Origin: Candidatus Dechloromonas phosphorivorans
GTDB taxonomy: Bacteria > Pseudomonadota > Gammaproteobacteria > Burkholderiales > Rhodocyclaceae
NCBI GenBank assembly: GCA_016721185.1
Contig: JADKIP010000014.1
Coordinates: 496,001 to 560,000 of the forward strand
Direction: 5' to 3'
Length of the DNA: 64,000 nucleotides
In this document: one piece after another, positions 47,281 through 55,164 of the stretch
Numbering within the stretch: position 1 is the stretch's first letter
How the letters are laid out: each line of letters starts with the position of its first letter
Translations under genes and position numbers: made by a program
The notes under the pieces: model-generated
Database searches by the model: none
The model's input: only the letters and a program-made list of their open reading frames with translations
What the model was told of the DNA's origin: nothing

Positions 47281-47829
47281 ATGCGAGGCTGGGTGTATGT
47301 GCTGACTAACAAATCATTTCAAGGTTTGGTCAAAATCGGATTTTCCACGAAAGACCCCGAGCTTCGAGCCGAAGAACTTACCGGGACAGGCCATCCCCAT
47401 CCATTTTTTGTCGCCTATGAGGCATTGATAGAAAACCCAAGAGATGTAGAGCAAGCAGTACATGCTGAATTGAAATCAGACCGAGAGGCCAAGGAATTTT
47501 TCCAAGTAACCGTTGAATTAGCAGTCAGAACAATTCATAAGGTACTAGCGAATCAATGCAAATCGATATTTCTGGAGGGAGGCAGCTATCGCAGTAGTCA
47601 CGAATCGCCCCCCAAGACAGATGGGAATATTCGAAAAGCGAAGGCGCTACGGCCCGCCCCACCAGCGACAAATGGCTTGTCCAGAACAGTACGTTTTGTT
47701 GGCAACTGTGGCTACTGCCTAAAGGAATTTGCGTTGACCCTGACGCGGCACGATAGCGGTGCGGTTTGCCCGTATTGCTTCAACAGAAACAACGTGTCGG
47801 ATTTTTTGCAGCAGGCATTCCCAATCTGA
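47281..47829 (+). CDS. GIY-YIG (T5orf172/MUG113) protein with C-terminal zinc ribbon
   Basis: 182 residues. The N-terminal domain has GWVYVLTNKS and LVKIGFSTKDPELRAEELTG, the GIY-YIG pattern of the T5orf172/MUG113 branch, with the downstream Glu/Asn region (DVEQAVHAELKSDREAKEFF). Residues 135-182 form a CxxC-CxxC zinc ribbon (CGYCLKEF ... CPYCFNRN). GIY-YIG proteins of this branch are often accessory nucleases of mobile elements. Separate unit with 165 bases of upstream sequence. Confidence 0.75.
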   Translation: MRGWVYVLTNKSFQGLVKIGFSTKDPELRAEELTGTGHPHPFFVAYEALIENPRDVEQAVHAELKSDREAKEFFQVTVELAVRTIHKVLANQCKSIFLEGGSYRSSHESPPKTDGNIRKAKALRPAPPATNGLSRTVRFVGNCGYCLKEFALTLTRHDSGAVCPYCFNRNNVSDFLQQAFPI

Positions 47830-48582
47830 TCAGGTGTTATTCGATAAAAGTTGGCGCTGTCGGGACGATGCAGTAATGCCTTATAACTGGCGACTCTGGC
47901 AGCAAAGCGCCAGAGGAGAGAACCAACCCCCATTGCGCCATGCAATGCCTAGGCATTCTTCGCGCCGGGTATTTTTCTGACGCTAATCAGCAAAACAATC
48001 GGCTACCGCATCGGCGGTGCTATGGCTATACTGGCATTGCGCTCTTTGATGGTGTTCGCCTCGGGCAATTGGAGCCCGACTGCACGAAGCCATCTTGGAG
48101 TGCCCGCTTGCCCATATCCAGTTCGCGGAGTATTCTGGATTTGGCCTCAAGTGCCGCATCACTCACGGGAAGCAATCCGTACGTCAGTTGCTTGCGATAC
48201 TGGGGCTGTTTCAATTTTTCATCTATACAAAATTCCTGCAACCATTCATCGACAGGGGCGCGTCGGCGGTGAGTGCGTAGCGTCTCGGAGAACCGTTCCC
48301 GCTCCGAAATCATCCTTAGCCGTTGGCATCGGTTGAGGCTCCTGTGTTGGCACGGTGACACGAAGGGCCATCACAGTAGAGGCGTTCGGTAGTATTTCGC
48401 ACCAACGCTGGCACCAGGAAAGCTATACTGATTCTGTTGCATCACCCGCCCCGGATTCAGTCTGGTCAGCAAGAGGGATGCACCATGCATGATGCTATCG
48501 TGACTAGTCATTCATGCTCGAAAGGTCGGCAGTGTCTGTCCTAGTGCCGACAGCAGCCCCATTCATTTACTGAGGCTTGGCT
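47830..48582. other. Cargo gap with no certain gene
   Basis: Lower quality of coding potential. One minus-strand frame (48026-48313) is open; otherwise short frames only. It lies between the GIY-YIG gene and a short plus-strand gene. Confidence 0.5.
48026..48313 (-). CDS. Possible small protein, uncertain
   Basis: 95 residues starting MISERERFSETLRTHRRRAP and rich in charged residues. No family recognised. No clear SD. Kept because it is the only open frame of size in this stretch. Confidence 0.25.
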   Translation of the reverse strand: MISERERFSETLRTHRRRAPVDEWLQEFCIDEKLKQPQYRKQLTYGLLPVSDAALEAKSRILRELDMGKRALQDGFVQSGSNCPRRTPSKSAMPV

Positions 48583-48905
48583 ATGAATGAAGATCACTTG
48601 AAGCAAATCGCCGCCGCGCTACAAAAAGCGAATGAGCAATCATTGCCGGAATTGGCACCTGCTACTGGTGATGCAACTATCTGGCGGATCGCTGACGACC
48701 GTGCACCTGGTAGTGATAGTGAGTTTGTCCGTATCTATCCGGCTAGGCGCAGCTAAGGCAGCCTTCAGTAGATGAACCATCGGCCACGGAGGTTTCTGTT
48801 CGGCTATACTCAAATTGGCTAGCCGCCGGACGTTTCGGACGTATGCACGACGCCATCTTCGGATGTCGCACGCGGCACGGCGGGGCCACGAATCCGGCGA
48901 CATGA
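48583..48905 (+). CDS. Small unknown protein, probably frameshifted
   Basis: A 57-residue frame, MNEDHLKQIAAALQKANEQS, ends with a TAA at 48754-48756. A second frame beginning at 48747 reads on (QPSVDEPSATEVSVRLYSNW, then RMHDAIFGCRTRHGG) to a TGA at 48903. One missing base at 48742-48747 would join them into about 107 residues. The second half looks coding. AGG precedes the ATG. Function unknown. Confidence 0.4.
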
Positions 48906-49038
48906 TTTTTTACTTTGGGAAAGGGCGCGTACATCGGTAATCGATTTGAGAGCCCCGCTCCCATGTAGTCTCTGGCAATTGCCGGGCAGGCATGCGTATC
49001 TATTGGTATCTGCGTTCGTGTTGGCGGAACAATTAGCG

Positions 49039-50490
49039 TTAGGCTCTACGCCCAACGGCACCAAGGCATGGCAAACCGTTGGCAATTAAGTCTGCGCGCA
49101 TTGCCTCACTGATCAATAAGGCTGGCACTTGCTCGGTTGTCGGCTTTTCGAGCGTAAGGCGGTACTCGTCTGCTTCGTGGATTGATGGAAAGCAATGCTC
49201 AATTTCCCGATTGGTTCCCTTTTCAACGATCAAGTAGCCATTTTGCCCTTTGGCTGTGCGAATAAAATACTTTCGAGTTTGAGTGGGTATGCTTACTTCA
49301 GTAATCGTCGCTCCCCATGACTTGCTCAACTTGCGGATCGCCTTAGGAAACAGTTCATCATAGAAGCCACTCAAACCGGCAGCGTTTGCCCACGGGAAGC
49401 GCTCGGCATGTATCCAGCCCGGCAGCCAGGCAATCGCCTCGAAGCCTCGATCTACTGCAAATAACAGCATCATGCGAAGCGCCGCATCTACCCAGTGATA
49501 GCGGAAAGGATTGTCTGGAGGCAGGTCTTCTGCATCGTCTGTGTTATCAAGGATTTCGCCATTCAATTCGACTTCGCGTAAAGCCTGGTTCCAGTCACTC
49601 TGGACTTCCTCCATCATGAGCAAGCGTGGTCCTTGCAGCGAAGGGCGTTCAGTAGTGCGTACGTGAGCAACGATATTGGGCTGGTCGAAATGCTCGCCCC
49701 AATACTGCACGGACAAGTTGGGTGCTGTCATCAACCACTCGGTATAGTTATCGCCACCGGGAAGCGAATAGCGCGTGAAATGATTGAGGCCCTTGGTTGG
49801 GCCGACAAAACCTTCCTGGGAGAGTCGTCTGGCCATGCGCCCAATGAGCGCGCGACCGTAGGCCAGAGCTTCATGACCGGAGGCAAAGTGCCGGCCGACC
49901 GAATGTGTGGCGAGCTTTTTCCGTCCGCGCGGAACGGACAGCGACCAGTAGCGATGACGACCAAACAGACCGGCGTCGACTTCCAGATGTAGCCAGATGC
50001 AGAGTCCAAACGTGCGCTCGCGGTAATGCAGAATCCGTACTTCGCGCCGTCCATTCAGGACAACAGGGGGCGGAAACTTGATCGGGCGTGGCAGCTTCTC
50101 GTAGCGAACCTGTGGTGCATACTCATTAGTAATATGGCGTTGAAGAACAATCTCGCATGCCGGCTTGTTTGCCAGAAAAGCAAGGAGTGCGGCCACATGC
50201 ACAACAGATGGCGGCTGTTCGACGGGCTCGCGCGGCACCTTGCCATCGAGAGCAGCAGCAAGGGCGATCAGTTCATCAAAAACCTTATTAGCCTCGAAGT
50301 CCTCTCCCAACATCGGCAGGACGCCAGACCACTCCAACTCAACAGCACTGACACCCTTTTTCTGCAAGTTGCGGATTGTGCCTATCCATTGCTGCGGGCT
50401 GGCCTTGACCTGCCCGCAAGCGGCAAGCTGGCGCTGAAGCGGCGACCATAGCCTGAGGGTTGAAGTCTCATACTGTTCCTGCACGGGCAT
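49039..50490 (-). CDS. Phage polyvalent-type domain protein, stand-alone (cargo)
   Basis: 483 residues. The central part, IVAHVRTTERPSLQGPRLLM then MEEVQSDWNQALRE and FRYHWVDAALRMMLLFAVDR, followed by FEAIAWLPGW and GLSGFYDELFPKAIRKLSKS, follows the order of a domain found inside very large polyvalent proteins of phages and plasmids (E-x-QSDW, a helix with RMM, then GFYD). Here it is a separate mid-size protein with its own 200-residue N-terminal part, which I do not recognise. No catalytic role is established. It follows the HARE-HTH/nuclease gene through two tiny frames, suggesting a joint function. Confidence 0.6.
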   Translation of the reverse strand: MPVQEQYETSTLRLWSPLQRQLAACGQVKASPQQWIGTIRNLQKKGVSAVELEWSGVLPMLGEDFEANKVFDELIALAAALDGKVPREPVEQPPSVVHVAALLAFLANKPACEIVLQRHITNEYAPQVRYEKLPRPIKFPPPVVLNGRREVRILHYRERTFGLCIWLHLEVDAGLFGRHRYWSLSVPRGRKKLATHSVGRHFASGHEALAYGRALIGRMARRLSQEGFVGPTKGLNHFTRYSLPGGDNYTEWLMTAPNLSVQYWGEHFDQPNIVAHVRTTERPSLQGPRLLMMEEVQSDWNQALREVELNGEILDNTDDAEDLPPDNPFRYHWVDAALRMMLLFAVDRGFEAIAWLPGWIHAERFPWANAAGLSGFYDELFPKAIRKLSKSWGATITEVSIPTQTRKYFIRTAKGQNGYLIVEKGTNREIEHCFPSIHEADEYRLTLEKPTTEQVPALLISEAMRADLIANGLPCLGAVGRRA

Positions 50491-50508
50491 GGTTTTTCGA
50501 GGTTCTGC

Positions 50509-50632
50509 TTAATCCGCTTCGCGGATGACGAAATGAATGGAGTCCTTGGTTGGAGTTTCCTTGTTGGAGGGCGATTCATCCATTGCTGTTGCCGTCGGCG
50601 CGTTTCTCGCCCGGTTGGTATGACTCAGCCAT
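50509..50632 (-). other. Two tiny overlapping frames between the cargo genes
   Basis: MAESYQPGEKRADGNSNG (50632-50576) starts three bases after the stop of the nuclease-like gene. MDESPSNKETPTKDSIHFVI (to 50509) overlaps its end by 8 bases and stops 18 bases before the polyvalent gene. A one-base error could make them one protein of about 42 residues. The tight spacing suggests translational coupling or a small third component. Confidence 0.4.
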
Positions 50633-50634
50633 TT

Positions 50635-51360
50635 TTAACAAATCTGACCGAAGCGATTAACGAAAATTGAGATGTCGTGGCCGTTGTTGAGTGAATGCTT
50701 CCTGGTTTTGCTGTCATAGGTAATCCGAATTGATAGCGTGTCTTGCCCTTTGATGATGCCAAGGGTTACGAAGTTGGCTATTTGGCTGTTCGGCATGATC
50801 ACGAAATCACAACGAGATTCTTTGCGAAGTGCAAATACATAGAAGGTCTGGCTTGAGTGGTTGGCATCAAACGACTTACGCTTGATGCCGAACTGATATA
50901 GGCCATCTTTTGAATTGGCCGTCTTCACCTGGATATGAAAATATTTGTCTTTGTCGTTGGCGGCAACGATGTCCACACCCTTATCGACGGACATCAGCGA
51001 GACATTGAAGCCACGAAACAGCAATTCAGACATTACCGCGTACTCGCCACCGCGCCCGACAAAACCAGTGTCATCAACGGGGGGCGGCTCAGGAATAGTT
51101 GGCTCTGGCGTTGTATGTCGCGTTCTCTTCAGGCGGTATACGCCACGCTTGAATCCGCCAGTCTTGTTCTTGAGTTTTGCAAAGGGAGTTGAAGGACGAC
51201 CAACGCTTTGAGAAAGGGCAGAAGAAAGCTTTTTCGAGAGGTCTTCTGGCAAAATACCTTGAATCAAACCCGAGGAGATAGCCCGCTGAGCTATTTCATC
51301 AACGTGAAGTTCTGAATTGGCAGACTCAAGGACTGACGTTGCAATTTCAAGATTGTTCAT
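50635..51360 (-). CDS. HARE-HTH domain fused to PD-(D/E)XK nuclease-like domain (cargo)
   Basis: 241 residues. Residues 1-75 (EIATSVLESANSELHVDEIA, then GGFKRGVYRLK) fit the HARE-HTH DNA-binding domain. After a Pro-rich linker, residues 98-180 read GRGGEYAVMSELLFRGFNVS, KGVDIVAANDKDKYFHIQVK, with Glu, Asp and Gln-x-Lys in the order of a restriction-endonuclease-like core. This pairing of chromatin/restriction-type HTH with a nuclease fold fits a defence or anti-plasmid role, by analogy. It is the first gene of the minus-strand cargo operon. Confidence 0.75.
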   Translation of the reverse strand: MNNLEIATSVLESANSELHVDEIAQRAISSGLIQGILPEDLSKKLSSALSQSVGRPSTPFAKLKNKTGGFKRGVYRLKRTRHTTPEPTIPEPPPVDDTGFVGRGGEYAVMSELLFRGFNVSLMSVDKGVDIVAANDKDKYFHIQVKTANSKDGLYQFGIKRKSFDANHSSQTFYVFALRKESRCDFVIMPNSQIANFVTLGIIKGQDTLSIRITYDSKTRKHSLNNGHDISIFVNRFGQIC

Positions 51361-51578
51361 TTTCGTCCCTTGGCAATTCTTAGATAATGCTCTTTCGCTT
51401 TCCTGCTTTCAATACTGTCAAAAGTAATAGTGGCCGCGATTGAGAGGGAAAAGCTAAGGGCGCCACCAGAGTAGGTCTGGTTCCCAAACTCACCCCCTTG
51501 AATCTCTCTGCACCAGGTTGAGACGCATGAAAACCGCTCTTTTACCCTTGTATCAGTTACCGGGCTTTTTTGCGCGTG
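51361..51578. other. Gap upstream of the cargo operon
   Basis: AT-richer than its surroundings. Presumably holds the promoter of the minus-strand operon; no perfect sigma-70 pair noted. The rest to 51925 holds a gene remnant and the right-end repeats. Confidence 0.4.
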
Positions 51579-51740
51579 CTACGTTCCGTTGGGCTTATTG
51601 GCTTCTTCCCTGAAAAATAACCAGTAGGCACCACCGATAGTACCGAGCGGGAATAGCTCAAACAGGAATGGGTACTGCCAGACAATGCCACCCGAGGCGG
51701 CCAGCAGAATCAGATAGGCGATTGCTCTTAAGTCAGCAAT
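51579..51740 (-). pseudogene. Remnant of a small membrane protein
   Basis: The minus strand reads AIAYLILLAASGGIVWQYPF then LFPLGTIGGAYWLFFREEAN to a TAG, giving two hydrophobic segments. A stop lies just upstream and no start codon is available, so it is truncated or its start is hidden by an indel. Confidence 0.4.
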
Positions 51741-51850
51741 CCCGTGTACTCAGGCCGTGCCTCCCTCAGGCGCATTTAGACAAATTGCTCATTGCTGAAC
51801 ATCCGGCCACAAAAAATATCGTTGTTGCAAACAGGGCAGCATTGTTCGGA

Positions 51851-51872
51851 TGGGGGTAACTTTGGGGGTAAC
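51851..51872. promoter_or_regulatory. Integrase arm-type repeats, right end
   Basis: Two direct copies of TGGGGGTAAC at 51851-51860 and 51863-51872, identical to the left-end repeats and 54 bases inside attR. Confidence 0.7.
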
Positions 51873-51925
51873 AGTTAATTGCGTTAAATGTAGATAATTG
51901 CAGCACAATGATCTCAGCCAGTTAG

Positions 51926-52018
51926 TCGAGTCCCTTCCTGGCACCAAGTAGTTGTTTTACGCAGTCCAAGCAAGTCCCTTAAACCCGCCTAAGTGCGGGT
52001 TTTTTATTGGGTTTTTGT
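51926..52018 (+). repeat. attR: right direct repeat of the integrative element
   Basis: Begins TCGAGTCCCTTCCTGG and includes a copy of the terminator; matches 39591-39684 with one missing G and a few substitutions. The tRNA itself is not duplicated, only its last 22 bases. Confidence 0.9.
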
Positions 52019-52064
52019 TATCAGAGCCTGATGAATGCTGGCGTGCGCATTCCATCATTTGCCT

Positions 52065-52106
52065 GTTCCTTGTTCCTTGTTCCTTGTTCCTTGTTCCTTG
52101 TTCCTT
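52065..52106 (+). repeat. Heptamer tandem repeat (GTTCCTT) x 6
   Basis: Six perfect head-to-tail units. Lies just inside the chromosomal side of attR and in front of an exonuclease remnant. Unit length 7 would shift frame on slippage. Confidence 0.95.
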
Positions 52107-52109
52107 TTT

Positions 52110-52379
52110 GCTGGCGCGGCGCCTGTTACCGCAAGCGCCAAGTCAAAAACTGGGCGAGACCTCATCAGATTTGCCAACTTGCCTGTGGCGGGGCGTGCTC
52201 ACCGGGCACTAGCCGATGTCGAGATGGCTGCAAGTCTGCTCGTCTATCTCGAACTGGAGTTGTGTGGCCGCTTTAAAGTTAGCGATGTCTCGCATGAACT
52301 GCCGCGTAAAATGCAGATTGCACCCAAGGCAAAGTTGGCGCACTGCTTGGAACGTCATCAACAAATCCAGCCGTCCTGA
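52110..52379 (+). pseudogene. C-terminal fragment of a DnaQ-like 3'-5' exonuclease
   Basis: Reads LPVAGRAHRALADVEMAASL, the Exo III motif (His-x4-Asp) of DEDDh exonucleases, then ELCGRFKVSDVSHELPRKMQ and KAKLAHCLERHQQ. The N-terminal two thirds with Exo I and II are missing; the sequence before it is the heptamer repeat and attR. Perhaps the gene was cut when the element or an ancestor inserted or recombined. Confidence 0.5.
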
Positions 52380-52633
52380 AATGCAAGAAGCCCAGCGTTT
52401 TGAGCATGGGCTTCGTAAATCTTTGACCTTGGCACTCATGGCCTAGGTGTGCGGTTATTAACCGTTTTGGTATTACGCAGTAATCTCAAAAAACTGTGGC
52501 GGACTATCAACCATAAAACCTCCAGTCATCTTCAAAACCACCGCTCTAACCAAGATTAAAACTAGTCAGAACTCAAATTCAGACTACGCTTTTCAGAAAC
52601 AAAGTCCAGCTTTTTTTGCGGTATTTTCCAACT

Positions 52634-53323
52634 ATGACAGTCATGCAAAACCCTTTGCTATACACCTACCGCCGCTGTCCTTACGCCATGCGTGCCCGCA
52701 TGGCACTCATCATTGCGGACATGGCTTTCGATGCGCATGAAGTTTCACTGCGTGATAAACCATCAGACATGTTGGCGTTGTCACCGAAGGGCTCGGTTCC
52801 TGTGATGTTGCTCCCTAGTGGTCAGGTTTTAGAGCAAAGCTGGGACATCATGCACTGGGCTTTGACGCAACAGGGTGCCAGTGACTGGTGGGTAGGCGCT
52901 CAAACTGATGAGAATCGGAAATGGCTGGCCAAGAATGATGGGGACTTCAAGCACCATCTTGATAGATACAAATATCCCGAGCGATACGAAAACTCTGACC
53001 GGAACATTTATCGAGTAGAGGCGCTTCAGACGTTTCTGCTTCCCTTGAATACTCGTCTGGAGAGACGCAGATTTCTTGGCGGCGAACAGCCCTGTGCAAT
53101 GGATATTGCCATTTTTCCATTTGTACGGCAGTTCGCCGGCGTTGAGCCTGATTGGTTTGCCCAACAAACAATGCCATCTTTACAAAGATGGTTGGCGAAC
53201 TGGTTAGCGAGTGATTTATTCGTTCATTGCATGCATAAACTGCCCAGCCAGATAACCGTTAAATTTCCACCGCTTGATACCCACCGGAGACTGACAATGC
53301 CTATCGGTAGCCCAATAAACTAG
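52634..53323 (+). CDS. Glutathione S-transferase-like protein
   Basis: 229 residues. Thioredoxin-fold N-terminus NPLLYTYRRCPYAMRARMAL with a CPYA-type site, as in glutaredoxin-like GSTs, then LSPKGSVPVMLLPSGQVLEQ with cis-Pro. The helical C-domain has PCAMDIAIFPFVRQFAGVEP. ATG at 52634; SD not obvious. Five bases before the metallophosphoesterase gene, so probably co-transcribed. Confidence 0.85.
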   Translation: MTVMQNPLLYTYRRCPYAMRARMALIIADMAFDAHEVSLRDKPSDMLALSPKGSVPVMLLPSGQVLEQSWDIMHWALTQQGASDWWVGAQTDENRKWLAKNDGDFKHHLDRYKYPERYENSDRNIYRVEALQTFLLPLNTRLERRRFLGGEQPCAMDIAIFPFVRQFAGVEPDWFAQQTMPSLQRWLANWLASDLFVHCMHKLPSQITVKFPPLDTHRRLTMPIGSPIN

Positions 53324-53327
53324 CACT

Positions 53328-54122
53328 ATGAAAATTCAGATTGCCTCTGACCTTCACCTAGAACACCTTGAGTGGCGTTTCCAAAATTACCGAGGCGTCG
53401 AGCCCACTGACGCCGACGTACTGGTTCTAGCAGGTGACATCGCCAATGGCGCCCGTGCGCTTGAACTATTCCAGGATTGGCCCTGCCCGGTCATCTACGT
53501 CCCGGGCAATCACGAGTATTACGGCTCTTCCTTGGTCAAGGTCCAAGCGGAACTGACAGAGAAGGTTCAAACCTGTCCAAACATCACCGTCCTTGCTCCT
53601 GGCGTTACGGAGGTTGATGGCGTCCGTTTCATCGGGTGCACCCTGTGGACTGACTACTGCTTATTCGGAGAACAGTACCTCGAGTTGGCCATGACTGATT
53701 GCGCCAAATATCTCCCTGACCATTCGGTTATCAAGGTCGAAGGAGAAATCCCGTTCAGCCCGGTCATTGCTCGTGAGCTTCACCTACAGCAGAAGGAATG
53801 GCTACTTAGCAAACTTGAAGAGCCGTTTGCCGGAAAATCTGTTGTGGTCACCCACCACGCGCCAGCGCCTGGAAGCCTTCACCCGATGTTTGAAAAAGAC
53901 CTCGTCAGCGCAGCCTTTGTTTCCGACCTGACCAGTATGCTCGGCGTAGCGGCCCTACACATTCACGGACATACTCACCATTCATTTGACTATGGTGTTC
54001 GCGGCACTCGGGTCATAGCCAACCCGATGGGATATTGCAAAGGGGTGAAGGTTGTCGCAATACCAGATCAACTTCGGCGAGAGAACCCCAATTTCAATCC
54101 GCGACTGGTGGTCAAAATCTAA
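53328..54122 (+). CDS. Calcineurin-like metallophosphoesterase
   Basis: 264 residues with the metal-binding blocks IQIASDLHLEH, LVLAGDIANG, VPGNHEYYG, VTHHAPAPGS and IHGHTHHSFDY. The substrate is unknown. Follows the GST-like gene closely. Codon use is AT-richer than in the left half of the window. Confidence 0.9.
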   Translation: MKIQIASDLHLEHLEWRFQNYRGVEPTDADVLVLAGDIANGARALELFQDWPCPVIYVPGNHEYYGSSLVKVQAELTEKVQTCPNITVLAPGVTEVDGVRFIGCTLWTDYCLFGEQYLELAMTDCAKYLPDHSVIKVEGEIPFSPVIARELHLQQKEWLLSKLEEPFAGKSVVVTHHAPAPGSLHPMFEKDLVSAAFVSDLTSMLGVAALHIHGHTHHSFDYGVRGTRVIANPMGYCKGVKVVAIPDQLRRENPNFNPRLVVKI

Positions 54123-54214
54123 GTGAGCTTTCATTGTTTTTTTACTTCAAAATCTGCTCAATTTGATTTCTCAGATGCGCCAGACTATTTGATGAAATAT
54201 AAGGGAAGCCGGAG

Positions 54215-54406
54215 ATGACCATGACCACTAAAGACAATTTGATCGCCGAAATAGCCAGGCGTCACCTGTTGATTGATACGCTGGAGACTAGAAACAGCGA
54301 TAGTGAGGATTTCTACGAGGTTGCCGTTTGGTGTATCAAAGCAGCACTTCTAGAAGCCTATGAGGCTGGTCAAAACGCATCAGCTATCAACCTGGATTCT
54401 GAGTAA
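54215..54406 (+). CDS. Small conserved-type protein (DUF6900-like)
   Basis: 63 residues: LIAEIARRHLLIDTLETRNS, DSEDFYEVAVWCIKAALLEA, YEAGQNA. The pattern of a compact helical domain found on plasmids and accessory regions; I believe it is the DUF6900 family but cannot confirm. SD GGGAAGCCGGAG ahead. Confidence 0.6.
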   Translation: MTMTTKDNLIAEIARRHLLIDTLETRNSDSEDFYEVAVWCIKAALLEAYEAGQNASAINLDSE

Positions 54407-54482
54407 GAGTGATTTGATTGGATATCGAGTCATGATGAAAACGCCCACATTTCAGATGCACAATCAGCTTAAGGAATAGTCA

Positions 54483-54803
54483 ATGGAACTCACGACTACC
54501 CCCTCCATGGAGGGCCGTAAAATCACGCGTTACTGCGGTATTGTTGCCGGTGAAGCGGTGCTTGGCGCGAATGTGTTCAAGGACATGTTTGCCAGTGTCC
54601 GTGACATTGTCGGTGGTCGTTCTGGTACCTACGAGAAAGAACTTCGCAAGGCTCGTCAAATTGCCCTCAACGAACTTTCAGAGCAAGCTCGTGAATTGGG
54701 CGCCAATGCCGTCGTAGGAATTGACCTCGACTATGAAGTGCTGGGTGAAAAGAACGGCATGCTCATGGTCTCAGCCAGTGGTACCGCCGTGGTTGTCGAA
54801 TGA
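54483..54803 (+). CDS. ybjQ: YbjQ-family protein
   Basis: 106 residues of the YbjQ/DUF74 family: [20 protein letters not shown], then [20 protein letters not shown] and [11 protein letters not shown]. Its proposed heavy-metal or nucleotide binding is not proven. SD AAGGAA. The frame and length are intact. Confidence 0.92.
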   Translation: MELTTTPSMEGRKITRYCGIVAGEAVLGANVFKDMFASVRDIVGGRSGTYEKELRKARQIALNELSEQARELGANAVVGIDLDYEVLGEKNGMLMVSASGTAVVVE

Positions 54804-55164
54804 GCCGTCACTCTAGTTATTCAGACTATTGAGAGAATGAAGTACATGGAACGCTGCCCTTGGTCCGAAGGCTTCGATCTTTACCGCAAATACCATGATT
54901 CCGAATGGGGTGTTCCCCTTTTCGACGACCGCGCATTGTTTGAACTGCTCATCTTGGAAGGTGCTCAAGCGGGGCTGTCGTGGTCGACTGTCCTCAAAAA
55001 GCGGGAACACTACCGACTTGTATTCAATGGCTTTAATCCAGAGCTCATCGCTCTCTACAACGACCAGAAGGTCGCTGAATTATTGGCTGACCCTGGCATC
55101 ATCCGGAATCGAGCCAAGGTGGCTGCCACCATTCAAAATGCCAAAGCATTCCTGACTATCAAAG

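Larger units (their letters stand above)
39591..52018. mobile_element. Integrative element in tRNA-Leu(UAG), about 12.4 kb
   Basis: It is bounded by the direct repeat from the tRNA 3' end. It carries an integrase next to attL, an AlpA-like regulator, a primase-helicase with small partner genes, and cargo to the right. No capsid, tail, terminase, conjugation or relaxase gene is recognised. This organisation is that of P4-like phage satellites or other non-conjugative integrative elements, which rely on helpers for packaging. Confidence 0.88.

Noticed and set aside
51926..52018. A second tRNA-Leu at the right end of the element
   Set aside because: Only the last 22 bases and the following terminator are duplicated; the rest of the cloverleaf is absent.
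52065..52106. CRISPR array
   Set aside because: Seven-base units without spacers are a simple tandem repeat.
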